This document shows positions 9,040-17,514 of a DNA stretch of 64,000 nt, piece by piece (position 1 is the first letter of the stretch; each line of letters opens with the position of its first letter). The stretch comes from Dyadobacter frigoris. Its GTDB lineage: Bacteria > Bacteroidota > Bacteroidia > Cytophagales > Spirosomataceae. A model generated the notes under the pieces. It was not told where the DNA came from and did not search any database. It worked only from the letters and a program-made list of their open reading frames with translations. The position numbers and the translations under genes were made by a program. The DNA is taken from the NCBI RefSeq assembly GCF_005280585.1, contig NZ_SZVO01000025.1, positions 1-64,000 on the forward strand. Reading direction: 5' to 3'.

Positions 9040-10174
9040 CTATGCAGCAATTGCTACGTAGGGTTGTTTCTTTTCCAGAATATGCCATATGACGACCAGT
9101 ATTTTTCTGGCATTGGCAATAAGTGCCTTATTATGGTTCATCCGCTTTTTGAGGGTATTATACCTTACACAAAACCGGCTGGATTTTGTACGACTGGCTC
9201 CCCAGGCGCATTGCACCAGCATCACCCTGAGATATTTGTTGCCATGCAGCGTTTTCCTGCCTTTGATCTTACCCGCACTTTCGTCGTTACGCGGTCTAAG
9301 TCCGGCCCATCCTACCAGGGATGAAGCTGTCAGAAAAGCTTTCATGTCCACACCTACCTCGGCTATAATGCTGGCGGCGCTGTGCTCCTTGATACCTGGT
9401 ATAGTCTGCAACAGATCCATTTGCTGGCAATAGTATTGCCGGCAAAGCTCTAAGAGCTTTTGCTTACAATCACTCAACTGTTTTTCAAAGAATTCCATCT
9501 CAGCAAAACCCATCGCGAGCATATCCGTATCTACCTGTGATATGATGCCTGTAAGCGAATCCTTTATGCAGTCTATTCCATGCTTATTGGTGATCCTGCC
9601 ATGCACTAGTTTCACCAGTTGCTGTGGGTCATGATTACCCTCTGAGAGGGCCTTGATCACTTTTCGCATCGACTTGCCACCAATGTTGGACAAATAGTTG
9701 CTCAGCCGGATATTACACCGCTGCAAAATTAAATCCATTCCTTGTTCGGCACGCTGTAAATGCCGGTTCAGATAGAATATCTTCCGGTTATAGTGCCGAA
9801 GTTGCTGAATTTGATCATCAGGGATGAAGCTGGATTTGATTAATCCCTTTTGCAGTACAATAGCAATCCAGTGCGCATCTTTTACATCCGTTTTTCGCCC
9901 GGGAAGCTGACGGATAAAGTAGGGATTTACCAACTTTACATCAAATTCAGATTCCAGAACACGCCATACCGGAACCCAGTAGATACTGGTGCTTTCCAGG
10001 GCTACTTCCTTCACATGATGCAGGCACAGCTGCTGACGCAAACGTTCAAGCTCAGGAGTTAAAGTGCCGAACTTCTCTTCAAACTTCTCACCAGAATCTG
10101 TTAATATGCACATAAAGACACTATCGCAGCGGCGAACCGTCTTTGTGTACGTCAAGGCCACAAAATCCTTCCAT
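9040..10174 (-). pseudogene. IS110-family transposase, frameshifted near its N-terminus
   Basis: The main frame encodes the IS110 DEDD domain (LESTSIYWVPVW, GRKTDVKDAHWIA) and the C-terminal Transposase_20 domain (LLQTIPGIKEHSAASIIAEV, WAGLRPRNDESAGK). The first catalytic Asp is missing from that frame. Another frame starting at ATG 10174 reads MEGFCGLDVHKD, the expected first Asp motif, and is lost near 10139. The main frame resumes the family sequence as DSVFMCILTDSG from about 10122. An indel, possibly an extra 16 bp (CGGTTCGCCGCTGCGA), breaks the enzyme. The main frame also stays open without a stop back to an ATG at 10242, but its first 40 or so residues are out of frame. Terminal ends were not identified. 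Confidence 0.8.
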
Positions 10175-10301
10175 AATTGTTTGGTTTTTGGTACATCACT
10201 ATAACGCTTTTGGTGGTGATTCTGTGGCCCATTTTTATTCAACGCGATTATAAATCTCGTTTTTATGTTAGTTTGAACTGAAATTTTAAAACGACGAGTA
10301 A

Positions 10302-10761
10302 ATGAAATTGCCTAAATACCCATTGGCTTCAAGCGACAAAATGATGACCTTTCAGTTTGTAAGCGACGGAAATAAAGGGCTTATTCATAAACTTGTCAAA
10401 TATCAACCAACCAACTTGAAGGGCCTGTACAATCTTGCATTTGGCGACAAAGACCTCGAAACCGGAGAAATTGATGATAAAGTAATTTCAAACAATGGAG
10501 ATAGCGAAAAAATTTTGGCGACAGTAGTTGCGGACAGTTTATGCATTTACCGACAAATATCCTGATGCCTGGATTTATGCAACGGGGAGCACAAAAGCAA
10601 GAACAAGACTTTACAAAATGGGAATTTCAAAATTTTTGGAAGAAGTGACATCAGATTTTGAAGTGCTTGGGGAACTAAATGATGATTGGGAAACTTTTAA
10701 ATCCGATATTGAATATGAAGGTTTTTTGGTAAGACGAAAAATAGAAATAGTAAAAAAATAG
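10302..10761 (+). pseudogene. DUF6934-family protein, frameshifted
   Basis: The first frame (10302-10565) encodes MKLPKYPLASSDKMMTFQF through GDSEKILATVVAD. The family sequence continues in another frame as TVYAFTDKYPDAWIYATGS and ends EYEGFLVRRKIEIVKK at 10761. The break is near 10531-10536; two missing bases (GACA where GACACA would keep frame) would explain it. DUF6934 is a small Bacteroidota family of unknown function, and I recall it next to a short helical protein, as here. It is either inactive or the result of a sequencing error. It starts 60 bp upstream of, and divergent from, the IS110 frame. Confidence 0.75.
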
Positions 10762-10765
10762 AAAT

Positions 10766-10933
10766 ATGAAAGTGACAGACGAATTAAAAAAGAGAAAAAC
10801 TCCAATCGTAAGGGTTGACAAATCGTTGGACAAGTTTGACGACAAAGTATTGTTTCCGGAAAAACTTGAAAAGGCAAACGAAATGCTGAAAAAGATTGGA
10901 TTACCAAAACAGTGGACTACCAAACAAGTATAG
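10766..10933 (+). CDS. small 55-residue protein, partner of DUF6934
   Basis: ATG at 10766, TAG at 10931-10933. The product starts MKVTDELKKRKTPIVRVDKS, is highly charged, and ends LKKIGLPKQWTTKQV. It begins 4 bp after the DUF6934 stop, so the two form an operon. Pairs of this layout resemble toxin-antitoxin modules, but nothing in either sequence proves that. No known domain was recognised. Confidence 0.65.
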   Translation: MKVTDELKKRKTPIVRVDKSLDKFDDKVLFPEKLEKANEMLKKIGLPKQWTTKQV

Positions 10934-11354
10934 AAAAAGTACCATTATTAACAAATAGGGCTTATACTGGGCGTAGCCGAAATATTGGCACTTCGACCGA
11001 GCTCAACACATGCGCTTCGGTAGCTGTTTCCATTTGGGTTTCAATATGGCATGAATATTTCAGGTATAGCGGACTGCCACGTGAATTTATCATTGTCTGC
11101 CAAGATTTCCCAATACCCCCTACATTCCAACTACTTATTATCATTTTACGCAGACCTACAAAGAAGTAAAGGTAAATGCTAGCCGTTGTTCCTTAGACAA
11201 AATGAGTCGGAATGATCTGACACAAAATGCCGGTAGTGAACTCTGCAAACTATGGAACAGGTTGCCGTGAGATGCTTTATGTGGCCAAATATTGCATTGC
11301 GAATTTCCCTTTCTGAGACAATCTCCTTCTGCCAAAAATCCTCAAAACTACCAC
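10934..11354. other. gene-free stretch
   Basis: Only short unrelated open frames are present. CCGTTGTTCC at 11183-11192 matches the sequence at 3317-3326. A weak inverted pair, GTAGCCGAA / TTCGGTAGC, lies around 10975-11025. No promoter or RNA gene could be supported. Confidence 0.4.
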
Positions 11355-11625
11355 GACAGCCTAAGCGATCACCGAGCATGCAAAGATGAAAATCACTAGA
11401 GTGGGAAGTGCTATATGGCGGGTGGAATAAGTTATATAAATCACATGCTGGAAGTGTATTCGGTCTGTTGAATTTGGGAAAGGAATGGTAGATTTATGGG
11501 GGGAAGTTCTTATGGGGTAGAAGGTTGGGGAGGTTTAATATTCTTATTGGTGTTTTTATATTGATCGTTGGTATGTTTAAAACAAACTTAAATACAAGAA
11601 GTGCTGCGAAAGTTTGATATATTAC
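11355..11625 (+). repeat. direct repeat A, copy 2
   Basis: Partner of 8541-8788. It leads directly into the start codon region of the leucine-rich-repeat gene at 11614, so copy 1 looks like a displaced or ancestral upstream region of such a gene, now sitting upstream of copB. Confidence 0.8.
11430..11445 (-). promoter_or_regulatory. 16-bp element, copy b
   Basis: AGTTATATAAATCACA, identical to copy a and part of the same duplicated block. Read on the minus strand, no gene start lies close downstream, so it may be a relic. Confidence 0.35.
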
Positions 11626-12528
11626 TTAGTCAGCGGCAATAGCGACACTATAAAGGCAATGAAACATCACTTTGGCGATTTTTTAGACAGGACAGGCGAC
11701 TATTGGACGACAGTTCCAAATAGAGAAAGATTTGCGTTTATTGCAGACTTTGAAATTGCCAACAAAAACGATGTAAAAATTCTAACGATTAATAAACATC
11801 AAAAACAAGAACATTGGGAACAGGTTTTTGAATGTCTAAATCTTGAAGAATTAACCTTGCACGACCCAAGCAAAGAACAAGTTCAAGCAATTCGTAAATT
11901 GACGAAGCTCAAACGAATTAGAGTAACATTTTTTCGAGCAACAGACATAGAATTTCTTGGCGACTTAACAAATATAGAAGAAATTATACTGGAATATGTT
12001 TCTGGCTTTTCGGACTTGACACCATTACTTAAATTGACAAAATTAAAATCAATGCATTTTGAAAACCTTCGCAGAGTTTCAAATTTTGACGGGTTAAAAG
12101 GACTTGATAGTTTGAGGTACTTACATATTGATGGCACACTCGACTGGAATCAACCAATTGAAAATTTTGAATTTTTGAAAGGACTTCCGAACCTTGAAGT
12201 TTTCTCATTAGGCTTTATTATTAACAAGACAGAATTTCCTGCATTTCTACCAATTTTGCATCTGAATAAATTACAGAAAATTAAAATTGGACGGGCAACA
12301 TTTAAAACTAATGAATATGCATTTCTTCAAACTGCTATACCCAACGTTGAAGGATGTTCGTGGGACTTATGTTGGGACTATCAAAACAATTTTGAATTTT
12401 TAGGTAAACGAGCAGGATTCGTAAAAAAGAATAGTCCAATCGTGAAAGATCGTTGCGACGAATTTATTAAACAGTATAACCAAATGAAAAAGGAAGCAAT
12501 GGCAATTATCAAAAGCTACTGTGGCTAA
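11614..12528 (+). CDS. leucine-rich-repeat protein of unknown function
   Basis: A 304-residue protein. From about residue 70 to 230 it carries irregular leucine-rich repeats (LNLEELTLHDPS, LTKLKRIRVTFF, LTNIEEIILEYV, LTKLKSMHFENL, LDSLRYLHIDG, LPNLEVFSLGF). There is no signal peptide or membrane segment, so it is probably cytosolic. The frame opens with TTG at 11614; an in-frame ATG occurs at 11659, but the TTG start gives the more natural MIYYLVSGNSDTIKAM. It is AT-rich compared with the metabolic genes further right. The upstream 260 bp is direct repeat A. Confidence 0.7.
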   Translation: MIYYLVSGNSDTIKAMKHHFGDFLDRTGDYWTTVPNRERFAFIADFEIANKNDVKILTINKHQKQEHWEQVFECLNLEELTLHDPSKEQVQAIRKLTKLKRIRVTFFRATDIEFLGDLTNIEEIILEYVSGFSDLTPLLKLTKLKSMHFENLRRVSNFDGLKGLDSLRYLHIDGTLDWNQPIENFEFLKGLPNLEVFSLGFIINKTEFPAFLPILHLNKLQKIKIGRATFKTNEYAFLQTAIPNVEGCSWDLCWDYQNNFEFLGKRAGFVKKNSPIVKDRCDEFIKQYNQMKKEAMAIIKSYCG

Positions 12529-12693
12529 GATTGCATTGGCATCATAGGGGCTGACGAACATAGGCTCAACTTTTGTAATTCTATCGCACCGATGACCCGG
12601 TTATCCTTGGTGCAAGCATTGGGCTGACGAGCCTTGATTTCTCTACTTCGATATATTCAAAAATCCAGCAAAAACCTCAAAACGCCCACCCCC

Positions 12694-13311
12694 ATGAAAA
12701 CCACCCTATCAACCCTCTTCGCCACCATCGCCTGGCTCGCCGTTTTGACACAGTATTATTTAATGATAGAAAACAGGGTTGCTTCGATTTTTGAAACGAC
12801 AATCCGCTTCTTCAGTTTCTTTACCATTTTGACAAATTTACTGGTCGCTATCTATTTCACCTTGTCTTTGATCAGGAAAAAAAATGGCTCTTTGTCAATC
12901 ATTCATAAGCCGGGGACTTTAACTGCCGTCACCGTTTACATCACGATTGTAGGACTTGTTTACCAGATCATTTTACGTCCTATCTGGGATCCAAAGGGCT
13001 TGCAAATGATTGTGAATGAATTACTTCATTCGGTCATACCCGTCCTCGTTATTATTTTCTGGTATTTGTACGAAGAAAAAATTCCGGTAACCTATCAACA
13101 GATACCGAAATGGTTGATCTACCCGCTTATTTACCTGATCTATATTTTAATCCGGGGAGATTTTTCTAATTTTTACCCTTATCCATTTGTTGACGTAGCA
13201 AGTCTCGGTTTATCAAAAGTATTAACCAACAGCGCAGGGCTCATCGTATTATTTATTTGTATATCAGCCTTATATATCAAACTTGGAAAAACCGTCATGA
13301 ACAAAAAATGA
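12694..13311 (+). CDS. Pr6Pr-family membrane protein
   Basis: About 205 residues from ATG 12694 (an upstream ATG at 12634 adds 20 unlikely residues). Six predicted membrane spans, with polar motifs typical of the Pr6Pr family: IRFFSFFTILTNLLVAIYF, a mid-protein ILRPIWDP, and NELLHSVIPVLVIIFW with a conserved His, then DFSNFYPYPFVDV. The family resembles FAR-17a/AIG1-like hydrolases, but function in bacteria is unknown. Its last 60 codons are repeated downstream at 14041-14222. Confidence 0.8.
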   Translation: MKTTLSTLFATIAWLAVLTQYYLMIENRVASIFETTIRFFSFFTILTNLLVAIYFTLSLIRKKNGSLSIIHKPGTLTAVTVYITIVGLVYQIILRPIWDPKGLQMIVNELLHSVIPVLVIIFWYLYEEKIPVTYQQIPKWLIYPLIYLIYILIRGDFSNFYPYPFVDVASLGLSKVLTNSAGLIVLFICISALYIKLGKTVMNKK

Positions 13312-13423
13312 GAACGCCAGCTACCGACAGCACATTTTTTATAGGCGAAGTTTCCTGCTCCGCAGACAGTTTCGTGGTTATGAAAGTTCAGTTCTCAGAA
13401 CGAACATTTGTGTTAAAAAGCAC
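13130..13423 (+). repeat. direct repeat B, copy 1 (3' end of Pr6Pr gene)
   Basis: Copy 1 covers the last 60 codons of Pr6Pr and about 110 bp beyond. It matches 14041-14305 with a constant offset of 911 bp through the coding part and only a handful of substitutions. Small insertions differ between the copies after the stop codon, and homology ends at TTAAAAAGCAC in both. Confidence 0.85.
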
Positions 13424-13453
13424 TTTTAACATTAAGGATACTCAACAATATTT

Positions 13454-14035
13454 ATGACTGGACAAGTAAACCACAAACCGCTGATATTGATAGGTTGTTT
13501 AATATGGATAGCGTCATTTTTCGGAGAAGCATTTTTATATCAACCTTATTCAACAGTTGGAATTGTAATTTCTCCGATTTTGACACTTATCGGACTTTTT
13601 CATTGGTTCAAGTTTTATAAATTAACGAGAGGGCATTATCCAAAATTTTTGACCGCTTTAAGAGAAAATCAAATTAGAATGAGAAAAAATCCTTTTGCAG
13701 GAATGGAATTTATGTTTAAGCATATTTTAGAATTCTGGACTTTTTCAATTCTATTCTGGATGACACTTGTTCTGATTATGGTTCTGACGTTTAGAGAATC
13801 TGAGGCATTTGAGGCGACGAAAAGATATTGCGAAAATGATAGAGAAATTTTATCAAAAACAGGTAAAGTTAGGTACTTTGGCATTTTAATTGGAGGAGAA
13901 ATTTCAACAAAAGGTGAAAGTGGCAGTGCAGACCTTTCATTTACAATTGTTGGCGAAAAAGGTAATTTCTCATCAAACTCTCAGCTGACAAAATCGAATG
14001 ACGAGTGGACGGTCGACAATTTGACAGTCCGATGA
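13454..14035 (+). CDS. membrane protein with Coa1-like C-terminal region
   Basis: A 193-residue protein with three hydrophobic segments (about 10-25, 33-50 and 92-112) and a soluble tail. The tail (LSKTGKVRYFGILIGGEIS, ADLSFTIVGEKGNF, NDEWTVDNLTVR) has the pattern of Coa1-like proteins, where V-x-x-x-G-x-x-I is followed by a G-K-G turn and a tryptophan strand. That assignment is by pattern only. The gene lies entirely between the two copies of direct repeat B, ending 5 bp before the second, so it looks inserted. Confidence 0.55.
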   Translation: MTGQVNHKPLILIGCLIWIASFFGEAFLYQPYSTVGIVISPILTLIGLFHWFKFYKLTRGHYPKFLTALRENQIRMRKNPFAGMEFMFKHILEFWTFSILFWMTLVLIMVLTFRESEAFEATKRYCENDREILSKTGKVRYFGILIGGEISTKGESGSADLSFTIVGEKGNFSSNSQLTKSNDEWTVDNLTVR

Positions 14036-14040
14036 ATAAA

Positions 14041-14222
14041 TTTACCTGATCTATATTTTAATCCGGGGAGATTTTTCTAATTTTTACCCTTATCCATTTG
14101 TTGACGCAGGAAGTCTCGGTTTATCAAAAGTATTAACCAACAGCGCCGGGCTCATCGTATTATTTATTTGTATATCAGCTTTATATATCAAACTTGGAAA
14201 AACCATCATGAACAGGAAATGA
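14041..14222 (+). pseudogene. duplicated 3' fragment of Pr6Pr gene
   Basis: Encodes the last 60 residues of the Pr6Pr protein with a few changes and the same stop position (14220-14222 against 13309-13311). It has no start of its own. The homology runs on past the stop to about 14305, forming copy 2 of direct repeat B. The remaining stretch to 14380 holds no gene. Confidence 0.85.
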
Positions 14223-14380
14223 GAGAGCAGACAGTTTTATGGTTACAGAAAGTTCGGTGCTATGCCTGAATAGCGGCGGCGAACAGAATTTGAGTTAAAA
14301 AGCACACCAAATCCCATAAATCAAATTCCTTTTCCGCAGAAGAACAATTCAAAATGACTCAACAGTAATCAAAAGCGGAT

Positions 14381-15415
14381 ATGAATGATAAACTGGAAAC
14401 TGTACTGAGCAATACAGCCCGCACTTTAATGGCCGATGGAAAGGGCCTGCTCGCCATGGACGAAAGTTCACCGACGAGTAACAAACGATTTGCACTATAC
14501 GATATCGCTCAAACACCAGAGAACCGTCGAGATTACAGGGAGCTGCTTGCCACCACACCAGGTCTGGGAGAGTATATCAGCGGTGCCATTTTGTATGAAG
14601 AAACGGTTCGCCAGCTGACGTCAAAAGATGAAAGTTTTATTGACGTATTAGACCGCGCCGGCATCATTCCGGGAATAAAACTAGATACAGGTACGACCGA
14701 TCTGGCCAATTTTCCGGGTGAAAAAATCACGGAAGGACTCGATGGATTACCCGCCAGGCTGATCGGTTTTGCAAGCCTGGGGCTACGTTTTGCAAAATGG
14801 CGGGTCGTTTTTTCGATTGGCGAAGGAATTCCTACGGACGAATGTATCCATGCAAATACGCAATCACTGGCCAGATATGCCGCTTTATGTCAGCAGGCCG
14901 GACTGGTCCCGATCGTAGAGCCGGAAGTGCTGATGGATGGAAATCATAGCTTGGCAACATGCTTTGAGGTTACGGAAAGGGTACTGAAAAGCCTGTTTTA
15001 TGAATTATACAAACAACGGGTTTTGCTTGAAGGAATCATCCTGAAACCTAATATGGTCCTGCCTGGGCTTGCCTGTGCGAAGCAGAATAGCAATGAAGAA
15101 ATAGCTGACACTACGGTAAAATGCCTTCTGCGCAGTGTTCCCGCCGCAGTGCCCGGAATTGCCTTTTTATCGGGAGGACAAAGTAGCGAATTAGCCACTG
15201 AAAGGCTGAATCAGATGAATTTAAAATATGGCTCCAAACTGCCATGGCCAGTGACATTTTCTTTTTCAAGGGCTATACAACTTCCCGCGTTGGAATGTTG
15301 GAAAGGTCAGTCCGAAAATACGGTGGCAGCCCAGAAAATACTGCTCTATAAGGCCCAATGCAATAGCCTGGCACGGAAAGGCCAGTATGTCATGGATCCG
15401 AAAACCCCGGTATAG
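14381..15415 (+). CDS. class I fructose-bisphosphate aldolase
   Basis: A 344-residue eukaryote-type class I aldolase that cleaves fructose-1,6-bisphosphate through a Schiff base. Visible signatures are GLLAMDESSPTSNKRF near the start, GIKLDTG (Lys100), GLVPIVEPEVL, and the Schiff-base Lys222 in IILKPNMVLPG. FLSGGQSSE and the FSFSRA segment bind phosphate. Length is normal and no cofactor metal is needed. It is the first gene of the metabolic and stress region, converging on phosphoglucomutase. Class I aldolases that duplicate a housekeeping class II enzyme are often condition-specific. Confidence 0.95.
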   Translation: MNDKLETVLSNTARTLMADGKGLLAMDESSPTSNKRFALYDIAQTPENRRDYRELLATTPGLGEYISGAILYEETVRQLTSKDESFIDVLDRAGIIPGIKLDTGTTDLANFPGEKITEGLDGLPARLIGFASLGLRFAKWRVVFSIGEGIPTDECIHANTQSLARYAALCQQAGLVPIVEPEVLMDGNHSLATCFEVTERVLKSLFYELYKQRVLLEGIILKPNMVLPGLACAKQNSNEEIADTTVKCLLRSVPAAVPGIAFLSGGQSSELATERLNQMNLKYGSKLPWPVTFSFSRAIQLPALECWKGQSENTVAAQKILLYKAQCNSLARKGQYVMDPKTPV

Positions 15416-15431
15416 ACCTCTAAATGCTCAC

Positions 15432-15458
15432 TTGACATATCAGAAAATATAGTGTCAA
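15432..15458. terminator. possible bidirectional hairpin
   Basis: TTGACA (15432-15437) and TGTCAA (15453-15458) flank a partly paired AT-rich loop between two converging stop codons. The stem is short and bulged. Confidence 0.4.
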
Positions 15459-15488
15459 ATACCGCCATCTGAAATTAATGCAAAGCAA

Positions 15489-17156
15489 TTATTTCAAAAC
15501 ATTATCGACCATGATCTGCGCTTCTGCCAGAATCTGTTTTAAATGTTCTTCACCTACAAAACTTTCTGCGTATATCTTATAAATTTGCTCGGTACCAGAA
15601 GGCCGGGCGGCAAACCATCCATTTTCGGTGCTCACTTTCAGTCCACCAATAGAGGCTCCGTTGCCTGGTGCGTTGGTAATCACTGAAGTAATTTTTTCGC
15701 CAGCCAACTGCTTCTGATCAAACTGGCTCGTGGAAACCTTGCTCAGGAGCTGTTTTTGAGCAGTTGTTGCAGCTGCTTCAATACGGTCATAATAAGACGT
15801 TCCTAGTTCTCTGCTCAGTTCATTATAAATTTCGCCCGGATCTTGTTTTGTCACGGCCAGAATTTCGGCCGATAAGAGCGCAGCGATTATTCCATCTTTG
15901 TCTGTTGTCCACACTTCACGATTTATCCGGGCAAAGGAAGCTCCGGCACTTTCTTCACCGCAAAAGCCAAGTGAACCATCCAGCAACCCATCCGCATACC
16001 ATTTGAAACCAACAGGGACTTCGTATACTTTTCTTCTAAGTCTTGCCGAAACCCGGTCTATCATCTGGCTGCTTACCACCGTTTTACCCACCATCGATTC
16101 CGCCGACCAAAGCGGTCTGTTTTTAAAAAGGTAATCAATCATTACCGACAGATAATGGTTGGGAGGCAGCAGTCCAGACTTGCCGGTAACAATTCCATGC
16201 CGGTCGTAATCCGTATCGCAGGCGATTGAAATGTCGAATTTATTTTTTAATCCGATCAGGTTTTGCATGGCATACTCAGATGAAGGATCCATCCGTATCT
16301 GTCCGTCCCAGTCAACGGGCATAAAAGCGAAGGTCGGATCTGCCCACTGGTTAAAAACCGTCAGGTTCAAACCGTAGCGTTTGGCAATCGGTTCCCAGTA
16401 ATGCATGCCCGCCCCACCCAGCGCGTCGACCCCAATTTTTAACCCAGAACCTGAAATAGCCTCCATATTGATGATATTATGCAGATCATCAACGTATGTA
16501 TTCAGATAGTCATAACGATGTGTAGAAGAAATATGCAGTGCCCGGGCAAGAGAAATTCTTTTTACACCTTTCAGTTTAGCACTGAGCATTTCGTTTGCTT
16601 TGTTTTCTATCCAGGCCGTTGCGGTGTCGGGGGCCGGGCCGCCAGACGGTGGATTGTATTTAAATCCGCCGTCACCAGGTGGGTTATGCGAGGGAGTTAT
16701 AATAATTCCGTCTGCAAAACCCGAAGTGCGGCCTTTGTTATAGGTGAGAATGGCGTGGGAAACGGCGGGCGTTGGCGTGAATTCATCGTCCTTTGAAATC
16801 ATGATCTGCACGCCGTTCGCAGCCAAAACTTCCAGGGCCGTAGAAAATGCCGGAACAGACAAAGCATGCGTATCCATTCCCATAAACAAAGGCCCATCCG
16901 TTTTTTGCCCGACACGGAACATACAGATCGCCTGGCAAATAGCCAGAATATGCCATTCGTTAAATGTGTTCTTCAAAGAAGTGCCCCTGTGCCCGGAAGT
17001 ACCGAAAACAACTTTTTCTTCCTGATTTTCAGCGTCCGGAATTCCTGTATAAAAGGCAGCAACAAGCCCTGGAATGTTGGTCAACATCCAGGGCCCGGCA
17101 GGTTTTCCAGCAAACGAACTGATTTTCAAGGTGATGAAGTTTTGATTTTTCGACAC
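15489..17156 (-). CDS. pgm: phosphoglucomutase (alpha-D-glucose phosphate-specific)
   Basis: A 555-residue cytosolic alpha-D-phosphohexomutase interconverting glucose-1-phosphate and glucose-6-phosphate. The phosphoserine is Ser156 in ITPSHNPPGDGG. The Mg2+ loop is DTDYDRHG, the sugar loop GEESAG, and the phosphate-binding loop RPSGTEQIYKIY near the C-terminus. FGTSGHRG at 51-58 is the usual N-terminal signature. The gene overlaps nothing, ends 73 bp from the convergent aldolase, and starts 10 bp after the SHOCT gene stop, so SHOCT and pgm are likely one transcript. Confidence 0.95.
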   Translation of the reverse strand: MSKNQNFITLKISSFAGKPAGPWMLTNIPGLVAAFYTGIPDAENQEEKVVFGTSGHRGTSLKNTFNEWHILAICQAICMFRVGQKTDGPLFMGMDTHALSVPAFSTALEVLAANGVQIMISKDDEFTPTPAVSHAILTYNKGRTSGFADGIIITPSHNPPGDGGFKYNPPSGGPAPDTATAWIENKANEMLSAKLKGVKRISLARALHISSTHRYDYLNTYVDDLHNIINMEAISGSGLKIGVDALGGAGMHYWEPIAKRYGLNLTVFNQWADPTFAFMPVDWDGQIRMDPSSEYAMQNLIGLKNKFDISIACDTDYDRHGIVTGKSGLLPPNHYLSVMIDYLFKNRPLWSAESMVGKTVVSSQMIDRVSARLRRKVYEVPVGFKWYADGLLDGSLGFCGEESAGASFARINREVWTTDKDGIIAALLSAEILAVTKQDPGEIYNELSRELGTSYYDRIEAAATTAQKQLLSKVSTSQFDQKQLAGEKITSVITNAPGNGASIGGLKVSTENGWFAARPSGTEQIYKIYAESFVGEEHLKQILAEAQIMVDNVLK

Positions 17157-17166
17157 ATAATAGTTC

Positions 17167-17391
17167 TTATTTAACCAGATCGTTCGTCAGGATCAATTTT
17201 GCCTCCTGATATTCCGCGTTGGTTATTTTCCCGGCTGCAAACCTTTTTTGCAGAATATCAAGCGGAGAATCCTTAGTTCTTCTTTGACCCGGAATATCAT
17301 AAGGCGTGGCAAATATCCAAAAAAGCATTATCATCCAGACAACCCACCAGAACATGTGCATTCCCCAGAAACTATATTCATTGTAAAACAT
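17167..17391 (-). CDS. small SHOCT-domain membrane protein
   Basis: A 74-residue protein. A single hydrophobic segment (about residues 9-28, rich in Trp and Met) is followed by a short linker and a SHOCT domain, PLDILQKRFAAGKITNAEYQ. This two-part layout is typical of small SHOCT proteins of unknown function. It lies 10 bp upstream of pgm. Confidence 0.8.
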   Translation of the reverse strand: MFYNEYSFWGMHMFWWVVWMIMLFWIFATPYDIPGQRRTKDSPLDILQKRFAAGKITNAEYQEAKLILTNDLVK

Positions 17392-17482
17392 ATAGGTTGA
17401 TGTTAAGTAGCTATTGGCCGCACGGCGGACCGCAATTAGCTCAATAACCAGACGATTAATAAGTTACTTAAATAAATAGTAT

Positions 17483-17508
17483 GAATAAGAGGATTTCCCC
17501 TCCTATTC
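17483..17508 (-). terminator. hairpin after BON gene
   Basis: GAATAAGAGG and CCTCCTATTC pair with one mismatch around a short loop, just downstream of the BON protein stop at 17515. No clear T-run, so termination is only likely. Confidence 0.4.
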
Positions 17509-17514
17509 ACCAAT

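Noticed and set aside
11179..11379. A 66-codon minus-strand frame in the gap before the LRR gene
   Set aside because: No start context, no homology, and it runs into direct repeat A.
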